In this document: one piece after another, positions 40,206 to 48,726 of the stretch
Layout of the letters: each line of letters starts with the position of its first letter
Position numbering within the stretch: position 1 is the stretch's first letter
Assembly (NCBI GenBank): GCA_049802235.1
Contig: JBARMB010000055.1
Span: 46,651 to 110,650 of the forward strand
DNA: 64,000 nt
Direction of reading: 5' to 3'
Origin: VBDM01 sp049802235
GTDB lineage: Bacteria; Pseudomonadota; Gammaproteobacteria; Burkholderiales; SG8-39
Notes under the pieces: generated by a model
Database searches by the model: none
The model's input: only the letters and a program-made list of their open reading frames with translations
What the model was told of the DNA's origin: nothing
Position numbers and translations under genes: made by a program

Positions 40206-41482
40206 ACAGAAATGAATCGCTGTTTGCCCGCGCGCAGAAGGTCATCCCCGGGGGCGTCAATTCTCCGGTGCGCGCGTTCCGCGCGGTCGGCGGCACGCCG
40301 CCCTTCATCGTGCGCGGCAAAGGCAGCCGCATCTGGGACGCCGACGGCCGTGAATACCTTGACTATGTCGGCTCGTGGGGGCCGCTGGTGCTGGGACACG
40401 CCGACCCGGAAGTCCTCGCCGCGGTGCGCGAGGCGGCGGGCCGCGGGCTTTCCTTCGGCGCGCCGACCGAACTCGAAGTCGAGATGGCCGAGCTGCTGGT
40501 GCGGCTCGTCCCCGGGCTGGAACTCGTGCGGCTGGTAAGCTCGGGAACCGAAGCGACCATGTCGGCGCTGAGGGTTGCACGGGGCTTCACCGGCCGCAGC
40601 CGCATCGTCAAATTCGAGGGCTGCTATCACGGTCACGACGACAGTCTCCTGGTCAAAGCAGGCTCGGGCGCGCTGACCCTGGGCAACCCAAGCTCCGCCG
40701 GCGTGCCGGCCGAGACTGCGGCGCAAACGCTCGTGCTCGACTACAACGATGTGACGCAACTCGAAGCCGCGTTCGGCGAGTGGGGCGGCAGCATCGCCTG
40801 CGTCATCGTCGAGCCGGTTGTGGGCAACATGAACCTCATCGCGCCGCGCCCGGAGTTTCTCCGGCGCATGAGGGAATTGTGCACGCGGCACGGCACCGTG
40901 CTCATCTTCGACGAAGTGATGACCGGGTTTCGCGTAGGGCTGCACGGTGCGCAGGAACTTTATGGCGTGCGCGCCGATCTCGTCACGCTCGGAAAAGTGA
41001 TCGGCGGCGGCATGCCGGTGGGCGCATTCGGCGGCCGGCGCGACATCATGGAACAAATCGCGCCGCTCGGACCGGTGTACCAGGCGGGCACGCTCTCGGG
41101 CAATCCGGTGGCGGTCGCAGCGGGCCTGGCGACGCTGAAAAAAATCCAGATTCCGGGCTTCTACGAGCACTTGGCGGCGACCACTCGCGCGCTCTGCGAC
41201 GGCCTCGCGGCGGCGGCGCGCAAACACGGCGTGGCATTCTCCGCGCAGTCGGTGGGCGGCATGTTCGGCTTGTATTTCCGCGCCGCACCACCCTCGAACT
41301 ACGCCGAAGCGATGCAATGCGACAAGGACGCGTTCAACCGCTTCTTCCACGGGGTGCTGGCGCGCGGCGTGTACCTCGCGCCTTCGGCCTACGAAGCCGG
41401 ATTCGTATCCGCGGCGCACTCCGCGGCCGACATCGCCGCCACCGTCGCGGTGGCCGACGCCGCATTCAAGTCGATGGTCTGA
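40202..41482 (+). CDS. hemL: Glutamate-1-semialdehyde 2,1-aminomutase HemL
   Basis: HemL converts glutamate-1-semialdehyde to 5-aminolevulinate in the C5 heme pathway and needs pyridoxal phosphate. The 426-residue protein has PGGVNSPVRAFRAVGGTPPF, SSGTEATMSALRVARGFTG near residue 118, IFDEVMTGFRVG near residue 236 and the Lys region LVTLGKVIGGGMPVGAFGG near residue 260. The ATG overlaps the thiE stop. Coupling of thiamine and heme genes in one unit is common in betaproteobacteria. Confidence 0.96.
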   Translation: MNRNESLFARAQKVIPGGVNSPVRAFRAVGGTPPFIVRGKGSRIWDADGREYLDYVGSWGPLVLGHADPEVLAAVREAAGRGLSFGAPTELEVEMAELLVRLVPGLELVRLVSSGTEATMSALRVARGFTGRSRIVKFEGCYHGHDDSLLVKAGSGALTLGNPSSAGVPAETAAQTLVLDYNDVTQLEAAFGEWGGSIACVIVEPVVGNMNLIAPRPEFLRRMRELCTRHGTVLIFDEVMTGFRVGLHGAQELYGVRADLVTLGKVIGGGMPVGAFGGRRDIMEQIAPLGPVYQAGTLSGNPVAVAAGLATLKKIQIPGFYEHLAATTRALCDGLAAAARKHGVAFSAQSVGGMFGLYFRAAPPSNYAEAMQCDKDAFNRFFHGVLARGVYLAPSAYEAGFVSAAHSAADIAATVAVADAAFKSMV

Positions 41483-41498
41483 GGCTGCCCGCCTCGCG

Positions 41499-41924
41499 CT
41501 ACTTCTTCAGCAAATCGCGGATTTCCCGCAACAGCTTCACTTCTTCAGGCGGCTCGGCCGGCGTCGGCGATGCGGCTTCCTGCTGGCGCTTCAGCCTGTT
41601 GATCGCCTTCACCAGCAGGAAAATCGCAAAGGCCACGATGAGGAACGAGACGACTGTGTTGAGGAAAAGGCCGAGGTTCAGCGTCACCGCTCCTGCCTTG
41701 GCCGCCGTATCGAGAGTGGCGTAGGGTCCGGGCTGCACGCCCTCCTTGAGCACCACGAACAGATTGGAGAAATCCACCCTGCCGAGCGCAAGCCCGATCG
41801 GCGGCATGATCACGTCTTTCACCAGCGAATCGACGATCTTGCCGAATGCTGCGCCGATCACCACGCCCACGGCGAGGTCGATGACGTTGCCGCGCATCGC
41901 GAATTCCTTGAACTCCTTCAGCAT
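41499..41924 (-). CDS. mscL: Large-conductance mechanosensitive channel MscL
   Basis: MscL is a homopentameric inner-membrane safety valve that opens under hypo-osmotic stress. The 141-residue protein has the family start MLKEFKEFAMRGNVIDLAVG with the pore-lining helix, a second helix (about 78-103) and a C-terminal amphipathic bundle LLREIRDLLKK. It is convergent with hemL, with only 16 bases between. The chosen ATG follows homology; an in-frame start six codons earlier is not needed. Confidence 0.96.
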   Translation of the reverse strand: MLKEFKEFAMRGNVIDLAVGVVIGAAFGKIVDSLVKDVIMPPIGLALGRVDFSNLFVVLKEGVQPGPYATLDTAAKAGAVTLNLGLFLNTVVSFLIVAFAIFLLVKAINRLKRQQEAASPTPAEPPEEVKLLREIRDLLKK

Positions 41925-41984
41925 GGGCTGCCTCCTGGACAAATGAATTACCCTCGCAGTCTAGCGCCGCGCCGGCGCGGCCGC

Positions 41985-43430
41985 TCACAGCAGGAACAGC
42001 GTCGCCAGGCCGAGAAAAATAAAAAACCCTCCGCTGTCGGTGATCGCGGTGATCATCACCGAAGCGCCCATCGCCGGATCGCGCCCGAGCTTTATCATGG
42101 TGAGCGGGATGAGCACGCCGGCGGTGGCGGCAAGCAGGAGGTTCAAAGTCATCGCCGCAGTCATCACCAAGCCAAGCGACGCCCTGTGGTACAGCCAGTA
42201 GGCAAGGAGGCCGAGCGCAATGCCCCAGATGAGACCGTTGACGAGCGAGACGCCGAGCTCTTTCGCGAGCAGTTTCTTCGCGTGCTCCCGCTGCACCTGG
42301 CCAAGCGCAATGCTGCGCACGATCATGGTGATGGTCTGGTTGCCCGAGTTGCCGCCGATGCCGGCAACGATCGGCATGAGCGCGGCGAGCGCGACCAGCT
42401 TCTCGATCGAGTGCTCGAAAGCGCCGATGACGCGCGAGGCGATGAAGGCGGTGACGAGGTTGATCGCGAGCCATGCCCAGCGGTTCTTCACGCTGGCCCA
42501 GACCGAGGAGAAAACGTCCTCCTCCTCGCGCAAGCCGCCCTGCGTGAGGAGCTCGCTCTCGCTCTTGCTGCGGATGAAATCGACCACCTTGTCCACCGTC
42601 ACGCGGCCGACGAGTCTGCCGCGCCGGTCCACCACCGGCGCCGATACGAGGTCGTAGCGCTCGAACGCCTTGGTCGCGTCCTGCGCCTTGTCATCGGAGT
42701 AAAGTGTGATCACATCGCGGACCATGACCTGGTCCACGGTGTGATCGAGCTCCGAGACGATCAACTTTGAAAACGGCACCACCCCCTTCAGGTGCTCGTC
42801 GCGATCGACCACGAAGAGCTGGTCGGTGTGGTGCGGCAGCGCGTCGAATCTTCGCAGGTAGCGCGTCACCACCTCGACGCTCACGTCCTCGCGCACGCTG
42901 ACGACGTCGAAATCCATGAGCGCGCCGACGGCGTCCCCGGGATAGGACATTGCCGCGCGCAGTTGCTCGCGCTCCTCGGCCGGCAGCGCCTGGAAGACAT
43001 CGTGGATGACCCTGTCGGGCAGGTCCGGCGCAAGATCGGCGATCTCGTTGGCTTCGAGCTGCTCTGCCGCGGCGACCAGCTCCTGCGAATCCATGCTGCG
43101 GATGAGGGTCTCGCGCACCGCATCGGAAACTTTGAGCAGAATCTCCCCGTCGCGTTCCGGCTTGAGAAAATTCCACACCGCGAGCCGCTCCTCGCGCGGC
43201 AGCGATTCGAGGGTATAGGCGATGTCGGCCGGATGCATGCCATCGAGCTTGGCGCGCAACCCGGCGATATTACGCTCGGCCGCCCGTGCTGCCGCGGGCG
43301 GCTCGCCCCCGCCTTGCTGCCGGCCAGCCAAGTCTTCGACGAGTTGATGCCGGTACAACAGTTCCCGGACCTCGCGCAGATCGGCCTGGAGGTCTTCCAG
43401 TTCTTTTTTCGGGCTCAGTGTCTCGGTCAT
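41985..43430 (-). CDS. mgtE: Magnesium transporter MgtE
   Basis: A 481-residue magnesium channel. The cytoplasmic N domain (about 30-160) is superhelical and carries the MHPADIAYTLESLP and LPDRVIHDVFQALP repeats. It is followed by tandem CBS domains (about 160-290), with PGDAVGALMDFDVVSVREDV at their start. Five transmembrane helices make up the C-terminal part, with the pore signature GIGGNSGNQTITMIVRSIALG near residue 360 and MILGRDP-like MIKLGRDPAMGASV. The ATG at 43430 is where homologues begin. It is divergent from the MFS gene. Confidence 0.95.
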   Translation of the reverse strand: MTETLSPKKELEDLQADLREVRELLYRHQLVEDLAGRQQGGGEPPAAARAAERNIAGLRAKLDGMHPADIAYTLESLPREERLAVWNFLKPERDGEILLKVSDAVRETLIRSMDSQELVAAAEQLEANEIADLAPDLPDRVIHDVFQALPAEEREQLRAAMSYPGDAVGALMDFDVVSVREDVSVEVVTRYLRRFDALPHHTDQLFVVDRDEHLKGVVPFSKLIVSELDHTVDQVMVRDVITLYSDDKAQDATKAFERYDLVSAPVVDRRGRLVGRVTVDKVVDFIRSKSESELLTQGGLREEEDVFSSVWASVKNRWAWLAINLVTAFIASRVIGAFEHSIEKLVALAALMPIVAGIGGNSGNQTITMIVRSIALGQVQREHAKKLLAKELGVSLVNGLIWGIALGLLAYWLYHRASLGLVMTAAMTLNLLLAATAGVLIPLTMIKLGRDPAMGASVMITAITDSGGFFIFLGLATLFLL

Positions 43431-43563
43431 GCGCAAGCGCCGGCGCGTCCGTTCTGGGATTGCACCGCGGCGATGCAGAGCATCACCGGATGCACCGTGC
43501 GTGGCTGCGGCGATTTTAGCAGCGGGTTGTATGATGGCGAAAGGAAAATCTCGCCAACTCGCC

Positions 43564-44862
43564 ATGACCCAAAATCGCGCCGCGCTCGCCGACGATGTGC
43601 GCCCGGCTGAAATCCTTGCCTGGGCGATGTACGACTTCGCCAACTCCGGCTACACCACGGTAGTGATCACCGCGGTGTTCAATGCCTACTTCGTCGCGGT
43701 CATCGCGGGCAACGCGCCTTGGGCGACCCTCGCCTGGACGGCGGCGCTATCGATCTCGTACGCTTGCATCCTGCTGACCGCCCCGGTGTTGGGCGCCTAC
43801 GCCGACCTGCGAGCAGCGAAGAAGCGGCTGCTCCTGCTCACCACGGTCGGCTGCGTCCTCGCCACCGCCCTGCTCGCTCTCACCGGACCCGGCACGCTGG
43901 CGCTCGCCGTGGTGCTGTTGGTGCTGTCCAATTTTTGCTATGGCTCCGGGGAAAACATTGTCGCGGCATTCCTGCCCGAACTTGCCCGGGGTGAAGCGCT
44001 GGGACGGGTGTCGGGCTGGGGCTGGAGCCTCGGCTACCTCGGCGGGATGCTGACCCTCGGACTATGTCTAGGCTACGTAACCTGGGCGCAGGCACAGGGT
44101 CAACAGGCGGCGCAGTTCGTGCCTGTAACCATGCTCATCACCGCCGCAACCTTTGCGATTGCAAGCTTGCCGACCTTTCTCGTTCTTCGGGAGCGCGCCC
44201 AACCCATGCCCTCCACCCCCGGTGGGAACATGGTCCGCGCGGCCTTCGCGCGACTCGTCGAAACGGTGCGCGCCGCCGCACGTTACCGGGATCTCGGATC
44301 GTTTCTGGTATGCATCGTTTTCTACCAGGCCGGTATCCAGACGGTCATCGCGCTGGCGGCGATCTATGCCGAGCAGGCGCTCGGTTTCTCCACCCGGGAC
44401 ACCATCGTCCTGATCATGGTCGTCAACGTGACGGCCGCGGTCGGAGCGCTTGCGTTCGGTATGGTGCAGGACCGGCTCGGCCACGTGCGCACCATCGCGC
44501 TCACGCTCGTGCTCTGGATCGCCACCACGCTCGTCGCATGGGCAGCGACCGGACCGGGGCTGTTCTGGTTCGCCGCCAATCTGGCGGGGCTGTGCCTTGG
44601 ATCGTCGCAATCGGCAGGCCGCGCCCTGGTAGGTTATCTCAGCCCCGAAGACCGCCGCGCCGAGTTTTTCGGCCTGTGGGGCGTGGCGGTAAAACTGTCC
44701 TCGATCCTCGGGCCCCTTACCTACGGCGTCGTGACCTGGATCTCGGGCGGCGATCATCGCCTCGCCATGCTTGCGACGGGGGCATTTTTCGCGGTCGGCC
44801 TGCTGATATTGGCGGGTATCGATGTCCAACGCGGACGCCGGGCGGCGGTAGGCTCCGTATAA
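43564..44862 (+). CDS. MFS transporter, UMF1/Atg22 type
   Basis: A 432-residue major facilitator with about twelve hydrophobic helices. The UMF1 family start AWAMYDFANSGYTTVVITAV (about 15-34) is distinctive and shared with Atg22-like amino-acid effluxers. Other marks are NFCYGSGENIVAAFLPELA near residue 120 and SQSAGRALVGYLSPEDRRAE near residue 345. The substrate is unknown. Several ATGs are in frame (43531, 43534 and 43564); the last begins closest to the conserved part, but an AAAGGAAAA patch lies between them and the earlier ones may be used. Confidence 0.88.
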   Translation: MTQNRAALADDVRPAEILAWAMYDFANSGYTTVVITAVFNAYFVAVIAGNAPWATLAWTAALSISYACILLTAPVLGAYADLRAAKKRLLLLTTVGCVLATALLALTGPGTLALAVVLLVLSNFCYGSGENIVAAFLPELARGEALGRVSGWGWSLGYLGGMLTLGLCLGYVTWAQAQGQQAAQFVPVTMLITAATFAIASLPTFLVLRERAQPMPSTPGGNMVRAAFARLVETVRAAARYRDLGSFLVCIVFYQAGIQTVIALAAIYAEQALGFSTRDTIVLIMVVNVTAAVGALAFGMVQDRLGHVRTIALTLVLWIATTLVAWAATGPGLFWFAANLAGLCLGSSQSAGRALVGYLSPEDRRAEFFGLWGVAVKLSSILGPLTYGVVTWISGGDHRLAMLATGAFFAVGLLILAGIDVQRGRRAAVGSV

Positions 44863-44875
44863 ACCCCTAAGTGCC

Positions 44876-45580
44876 TCAGGGCACCTGCGCCGCGGGCATG
44901 CGTGCGAGGATCGTTTCGCTGTACTGCGCGAGATAGGGCGAGGCGCGGTTGCGGTCGTAATACTGCGGCCGAGGCAGCGTTGCCGCGAGGCGCGCTGCCT
45001 GCTCGGGCGACAGGTTCGCTGCGCTTACACCGAAATAATGGAGCGCCGCGGCCTCGGCGCCGAACACACCCTCGCCCCACTCGGCCACGTTGAGGTAGAG
45101 CTCGAAGATGCGGCGCTTGTCCATCACCGCCTCGAGCATGGCGGCGATGATCGCCTCCTCGCCCTTGCGCAACGCGCTGCGCTTCCCCGAGAGAAACAGG
45201 TTCTTCGCCAGTTGCTGGGTGATAGTCGAGCCGCCCGCGACAATTTTGCCGCGCCTCTGGTTTTTCTCCATCGCCAGCTGGATTCCCTCCCAGTCGAAGC
45301 CCTCGTGGTCGATGAACTTCGCGTCCTCCGCCACAATGATGGCGCGCTTCAGGTCGGTCGAAATGCGCTTGTAATCCACCCACTGCTGCTTGAGCCTCGC
45401 GCCGGGAGTCTTTTCCCGCATCGTCTTTAGGCGAATCTCCATGAAGCGGGTCATCTCCGGGTTGTGTCCGGCCCAGTACAGAATTTGCGCGAAGAACCAG
45501 AACTGATACACGGCAAAAGCGACGACGAGCACGCCGAGCGTGTAGCCGAATGCCTTCCACAGCGGGACGAACGGCTTCAT
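44876..45580 (-). CDS. mtgA: Monofunctional peptidoglycan transglycosylase MtgA
   Basis: MtgA polymerises lipid II glycan chains (GT51 family). The 234-residue protein has an N-terminal anchor (about 8-28) followed by the catalytic domain. The first Glu is in AIIVAEDAKFIDHEGFDWEG near residue 83, and GSTITQQLAKNLFLSGKRSA near residue 120 and KRRIFELYLNVAEWGEGVFG near residue 157 are the other GT51 motifs. The frame is open to a GTG at 45601. It lies directly behind an aroE remnant in the rnb-tonB-aroE-mtgA group. Confidence 0.94.
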   Translation of the reverse strand: MKPFVPLWKAFGYTLGVLVVAFAVYQFWFFAQILYWAGHNPEMTRFMEIRLKTMREKTPGARLKQQWVDYKRISTDLKRAIIVAEDAKFIDHEGFDWEGIQLAMEKNQRRGKIVAGGSTITQQLAKNLFLSGKRSALRKGEEAIIAAMLEAVMDKRRIFELYLNVAEWGEGVFGAEAAALHYFGVSAANLSPEQAARLAATLPRPQYYDRNRASPYLAQYSETILARMPAAQVP

Positions 45581-45610
45581 CTGGCTCGAAGGCAGGCGCA
45601 CCGGTGCGCG

Positions 45611-45766
45611 TCAGGGCGTCCCGCGCATCGACGCGAACACGGCGTTGGCGAGCGCGCCCGCGCCGTCGGGTCGGGCGCAGACGAATGCTGCGTGGATCAG
45701 CGGCGACTTGCTTCGCGAGACAGGATTGGCGATGACGGTATGGCGGTCGATCATGCCGGAGTCCAT
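45611..45766 (-). pseudogene. aroE: Shikimate dehydrogenase (aroE) remnant
   Basis: A 51-codon frame starting three bases after the tonB-like stop codon. Residues 5-28 (MIDRHTVIANPVSRSKSPLI) match the AroE N-terminus, including the shikimate-binding SKSPLIH. The frame then jumps to PDGAGALANAVFASMRGTP, which resembles the end of AroE around its ADGxGMLVxQA helix. About 220 codons of the middle are missing, including the NADP domain, so this cannot be an active enzyme. Betaproteobacteria commonly carry a full aroE in exactly this position between a tonB-like gene and mtgA. Confidence 0.65.
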
Positions 45767-45768
45767 CC

Positions 45769-46683
45769 TTACTCGCTGAAGACTTTGTCACCCTGCGCGA
45801 AATGCCAGGTGCGGGTAATCACCAGGATGTCGGTGTCTTTTCGGATATCGGGCGGGAATTTGGCGTAGGGCGCCGCCAATCGGACGATGCGCTCGGCGGC
45901 GGCGTCGAGAATCTTGTGGCCGGAAGAGCGGTCGAGATCGACCCCGGCAAGCGTACCGTCGGCGTTGATCGAAACCGTCAGCCGCAGACTTCCGTAAATC
46001 CTGCCGCGCGCGCCTTCCGGATAGTTGAGGTTGCCGATGCGTTCGATCTTCTGGCGCCAGTCCTCGACGTACATTGCAAAACGCACCTCGCTCGCGCGGG
46101 CGCCGACGAAGTTCTTGTGCGGCCGCTTGTTGTACTCGTCGATATCGCGCGCGATTTGTGCTTCGAGGCGCGCGATATCGAGCGCGCTATTGGCGAGCTC
46201 CGTACCCGAGATTTGCGGCCGGGATTCCTGCCGCGTCGGGTTGTCGGGCACGACATTTTTTTTCGACCGCATTTGCGCGAGCAACTGCCTCTGCCGAAGT
46301 TCCAATTCCTGCACGCGCTGCGTGGCACGTTTCGCGTCGGCGCCGCGCTCGGTCTCGACAAGCACCGGAAAGGGTGTCTTTGCGCGCCGGTCCAGGTCGG
46401 TATTGCCTCCGCCGTCGAGGTTCGCCTGGGCATATGCATCGGGCCGGACCGGCTTGGAGCGCGTTCGTGAGTTGACCAGCACCACTTCGAGCTGGGCCGG
46501 GGCGAGCTTCCGCATCGCTTCGGGAAGCTTGAAATGAATCGACAGCACCACGGCGTGCAGTACGATCGAAAGCGCCAGCGCCAGCGCGAACACGCGCGAC
46601 TCCGGATTCAGGCCGGCGAGCGGCGCGGGCCAAGCAACCAAGCTGGAAATCGGCCTTGGGAGAGTCAGATATTGCTTGCCCAA
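45769..46683 (-). CDS. TonB-family protein (energy transducer-like)
   Basis: A 304-residue protein with one N-terminal membrane helix (about 32-50, ALALALSIVLHAVVL) and a periplasmic coiled or linker region rich in Gln/Arg (about 95-180). The C-terminal TonB domain (about 210-304) is seen in YPEGARGRIYGSLRLTVSIN and LDRSSGHKILDAAAERIVRL. It lacks the long Pro-rich spacer of classic TonB and no ExbBD genes are near. The first start possible is a TTG at 46683, which puts about 30 residues before the helix; a GTG nearer the helix is an alternative. Confidence 0.85.
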   Translation of the reverse strand: MGKQYLTLPRPISSLVAWPAPLAGLNPESRVFALALALSIVLHAVVLSIHFKLPEAMRKLAPAQLEVVLVNSRTRSKPVRPDAYAQANLDGGGNTDLDRRAKTPFPVLVETERGADAKRATQRVQELELRQRQLLAQMRSKKNVVPDNPTRQESRPQISGTELANSALDIARLEAQIARDIDEYNKRPHKNFVGARASEVRFAMYVEDWRQKIERIGNLNYPEGARGRIYGSLRLTVSINADGTLAGVDLDRSSGHKILDAAAERIVRLAAPYAKFPPDIRKDTDILVITRTWHFAQGDKVFSE

Positions 46684-46729
46684 AAGTGTTCCAAATCAAG
46701 TAACACTAAACTATCTTTGGAGTTTTGTC

Positions 46730-48574
46730 TTAGGTTTCGAGACGGCCTTTGAACACGCATTGAAGCTCTGCCTCGATCAGGTCCACCGTGGTGACGCCGA
46801 CTTCGACACGGGATCCAGGCGCCAGTTCTGGCAACGACGGCACCTTCGCGTGCAGCGGCAGGCCGTCGAGCTTCACCAAATTCTCGCGCACCACCTCGGC
46901 TGCCGCAACTTCGACCCGCTCCTGCAGGAGCCACCTGAGGCACCAGTATTTCTCCATCCGGCGCTGAAATTCGTCGTAGGCGGCGTAGGTCAACTCGAAA
47001 TCGTGGATCGCAGCCAGCATCACGTCGGCGTTGCGCGCGAACGGCGGCGTCTCGCCCCCGAGCAGCGACAGGAGCTGCCACTGGTTGACCAGATCGACGT
47101 AGCGCCGCAGCGGCGAACTCGCCCAGGCATAGTGACTGATGCCGAGCCCCTGGTGCGGCGCGGCCGAAGTGGTCATGCGTACCTTGCCGTTCGCTTGTAC
47201 GCGGTAGATCGCAGCGATACTGTGCTCATCGAGCAACTTGCCCCAGGTGCTGTTGACCGCGATCATGAGCCCAGCGACGAGCTTGTCCAGAGGCGTGCCG
47301 CGCTTTCTTTCGGTGATAGTGACGCAGTCATTCTCGATCCGGAAATTGTAGTCGGGCCGCTCCATCGCCGCAGCCGGCTTGTCGCGCGCCTGCTCAAGCG
47401 CGAGCGCGAATTTCCATAGCGTCTTCAGCTCGCCTGCAAAGGGGATGTCAATGGGCACATCGCCGGCGAGAAACGCTGTATCGAGTGTCTCGACCGCGTG
47501 ATGCCTGAGATTGGCGGCGATGGGTACGCGTTCGACGCAGGTGTGGCGATTTTCCACGGTGAGATCGTCCTCGCGGACGTCGAGATACAGCGACAGCGCC
47601 GGACAGGCGCGGCCTTCGGCCAGAGTGAAGCGGGCTATCACCGCGGGCGGCAGCATGGTGATCTTGTGGCCGGGCATATACACCGTCGACAGGCGCTCCC
47701 GCGCTATTGCGCCGAGCAGCGAGCGCGGCGCAAAGCCCAATCCCGGCGCAGCGATGTGGATGCCGATGCGCAGGCGCCCGGATCCCATCGGCGTGAGCGA
47801 AAATGCGTCGTCGATCTCGGTCGTGGCGGCGTCGTCCAGGCTGAACGCGGCGACGTCCGCAAGCGGCAGGTCCGGCGGCTCGGCCACTTCGAGCCCCTCG
47901 GGGAAACCCGTACCCTTGGGGAAATACTGGAACAGGAAGCGGTTCAGGTGGTAATCGTGGCTGGAGGGAAGCGCGCCGCAACGCTCGATCAGCTTCGCCG
48001 GCGACAGCCCGGTGCTGTCACAGGCCTTTTCCAGCGCCTTGGTTTCCGGCCGGTTGCGGTCGGGCTGGTACAGCAGTTGTGCGAGCAGCGGCGAAAACTC
48101 CGGCGGAAGCTCGCCGTGTCCAAGCTGCTCCGCCCAGGCGTCGATTTTCTCCGCCTGCTGGCGGCGGCGCTCCATGCCGGCGAGCGCGGCCTTCAGCGTC
48201 TCCGGAGGCGCAGCGCGGTAGCGCCCCCTGCCCTTGCGGTAGAAATACATCGGCGCGGAATGCAGCTTGACCAGGATTCCCGCCGCTTCGACGGCGGAAG
48301 GCGCCTTGCCGCAGTATTCCCGTGCCAACTCATCGAAGCTGAATTCCTCGCCGCCGCTGCATTGCCACAGGAAGTCGGCGTCGATATTCGTCGCGAGCGC
48401 TTCAGCCTGCGGCAGCAGCGCCGCCGCCGCGGGATCTTTGAAGCGCAACAGCACATCCTTCGCCTTGATTTTGGCGCGCTTGCCGTGCGGCGCCTCGACC
48501 TGAAGCGAAGTATCGCCGTCGGCGAGCACCATACCGACCTTGAACGAGCCGTTGTCTTCGTAGAGAACGTTCAC
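46730..48574 (-). CDS. RNB-domain exoribonuclease (RNase II family)
   Basis: A 614-residue member of the RNase II/R family that degrades RNA 3' to 5'. The catalytic Asp cluster is intact in SLDDAATTEIDDAFSLT near residue 245, followed by IGIHIAAPG, HKITMLPPAVIARF near residue 308, and the second conserved SHYAWASSPLRRYVDLVNQ near residue 486. A short S1-like tail ends the protein (about 580-614). It is smaller and more divergent than E. coli RNase II and matches the betaproteobacterial branch. GTG at 48574 (NVLYEDNGSFKVG) is chosen because relatives begin there. Confidence 0.92.
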   Translation of the reverse strand: MNVLYEDNGSFKVGMVLADGDTSLQVEAPHGKRAKIKAKDVLLRFKDPAAAALLPQAEALATNIDADFLWQCSGGEEFSFDELAREYCGKAPSAVEAAGILVKLHSAPMYFYRKGRGRYRAAPPETLKAALAGMERRRQQAEKIDAWAEQLGHGELPPEFSPLLAQLLYQPDRNRPETKALEKACDSTGLSPAKLIERCGALPSSHDYHLNRFLFQYFPKGTGFPEGLEVAEPPDLPLADVAAFSLDDAATTEIDDAFSLTPMGSGRLRIGIHIAAPGLGFAPRSLLGAIARERLSTVYMPGHKITMLPPAVIARFTLAEGRACPALSLYLDVREDDLTVENRHTCVERVPIAANLRHHAVETLDTAFLAGDVPIDIPFAGELKTLWKFALALEQARDKPAAAMERPDYNFRIENDCVTITERKRGTPLDKLVAGLMIAVNSTWGKLLDEHSIAAIYRVQANGKVRMTTSAAPHQGLGISHYAWASSPLRRYVDLVNQWQLLSLLGGETPPFARNADVMLAAIHDFELTYAAYDEFQRRMEKYWCLRWLLQERVEVAAAEVVRENLVKLDGLPLHAKVPSLPELAPGSRVEVGVTTVDLIEAELQCVFKGRLET

Positions 48575-48628
48575 GTGAGGGAAGCAAACCAAGAGGGGCC
48601 GCGTCGCGGTGGCCCGATGAATGACATA

Positions 48629-48634
48629 ATTATA
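48629..48634 (-). promoter_or_regulatory. Consensus -10 element (TATAAT) for the rnb-tonB-mtgA group
   Basis: A perfect TATAAT on the minus strand, 55 bases before the rnb-like start. No clear -35 is present. Confidence 0.45.
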
Positions 48635-48668
48635 TCGCAGCGTCGCCCCCGTCCTGCCGACAGGATCC

Positions 48669-48674
48669 TAAAAT
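48669..48674 (+). promoter_or_regulatory. Candidate -10 element (TAAAAT) for the enolase-superfamily gene
   Basis: TAAAAT on the plus strand, 53 bases before the ATG at 48727. Back-to-back with the rnb promoter; weak without a -35. Confidence 0.35.
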
Positions 48675-48726
48675 ACCTCGTTCGCACACACGCCTGATCC
48701 CGTAACTGACTCTGAGAGGACCAAGG

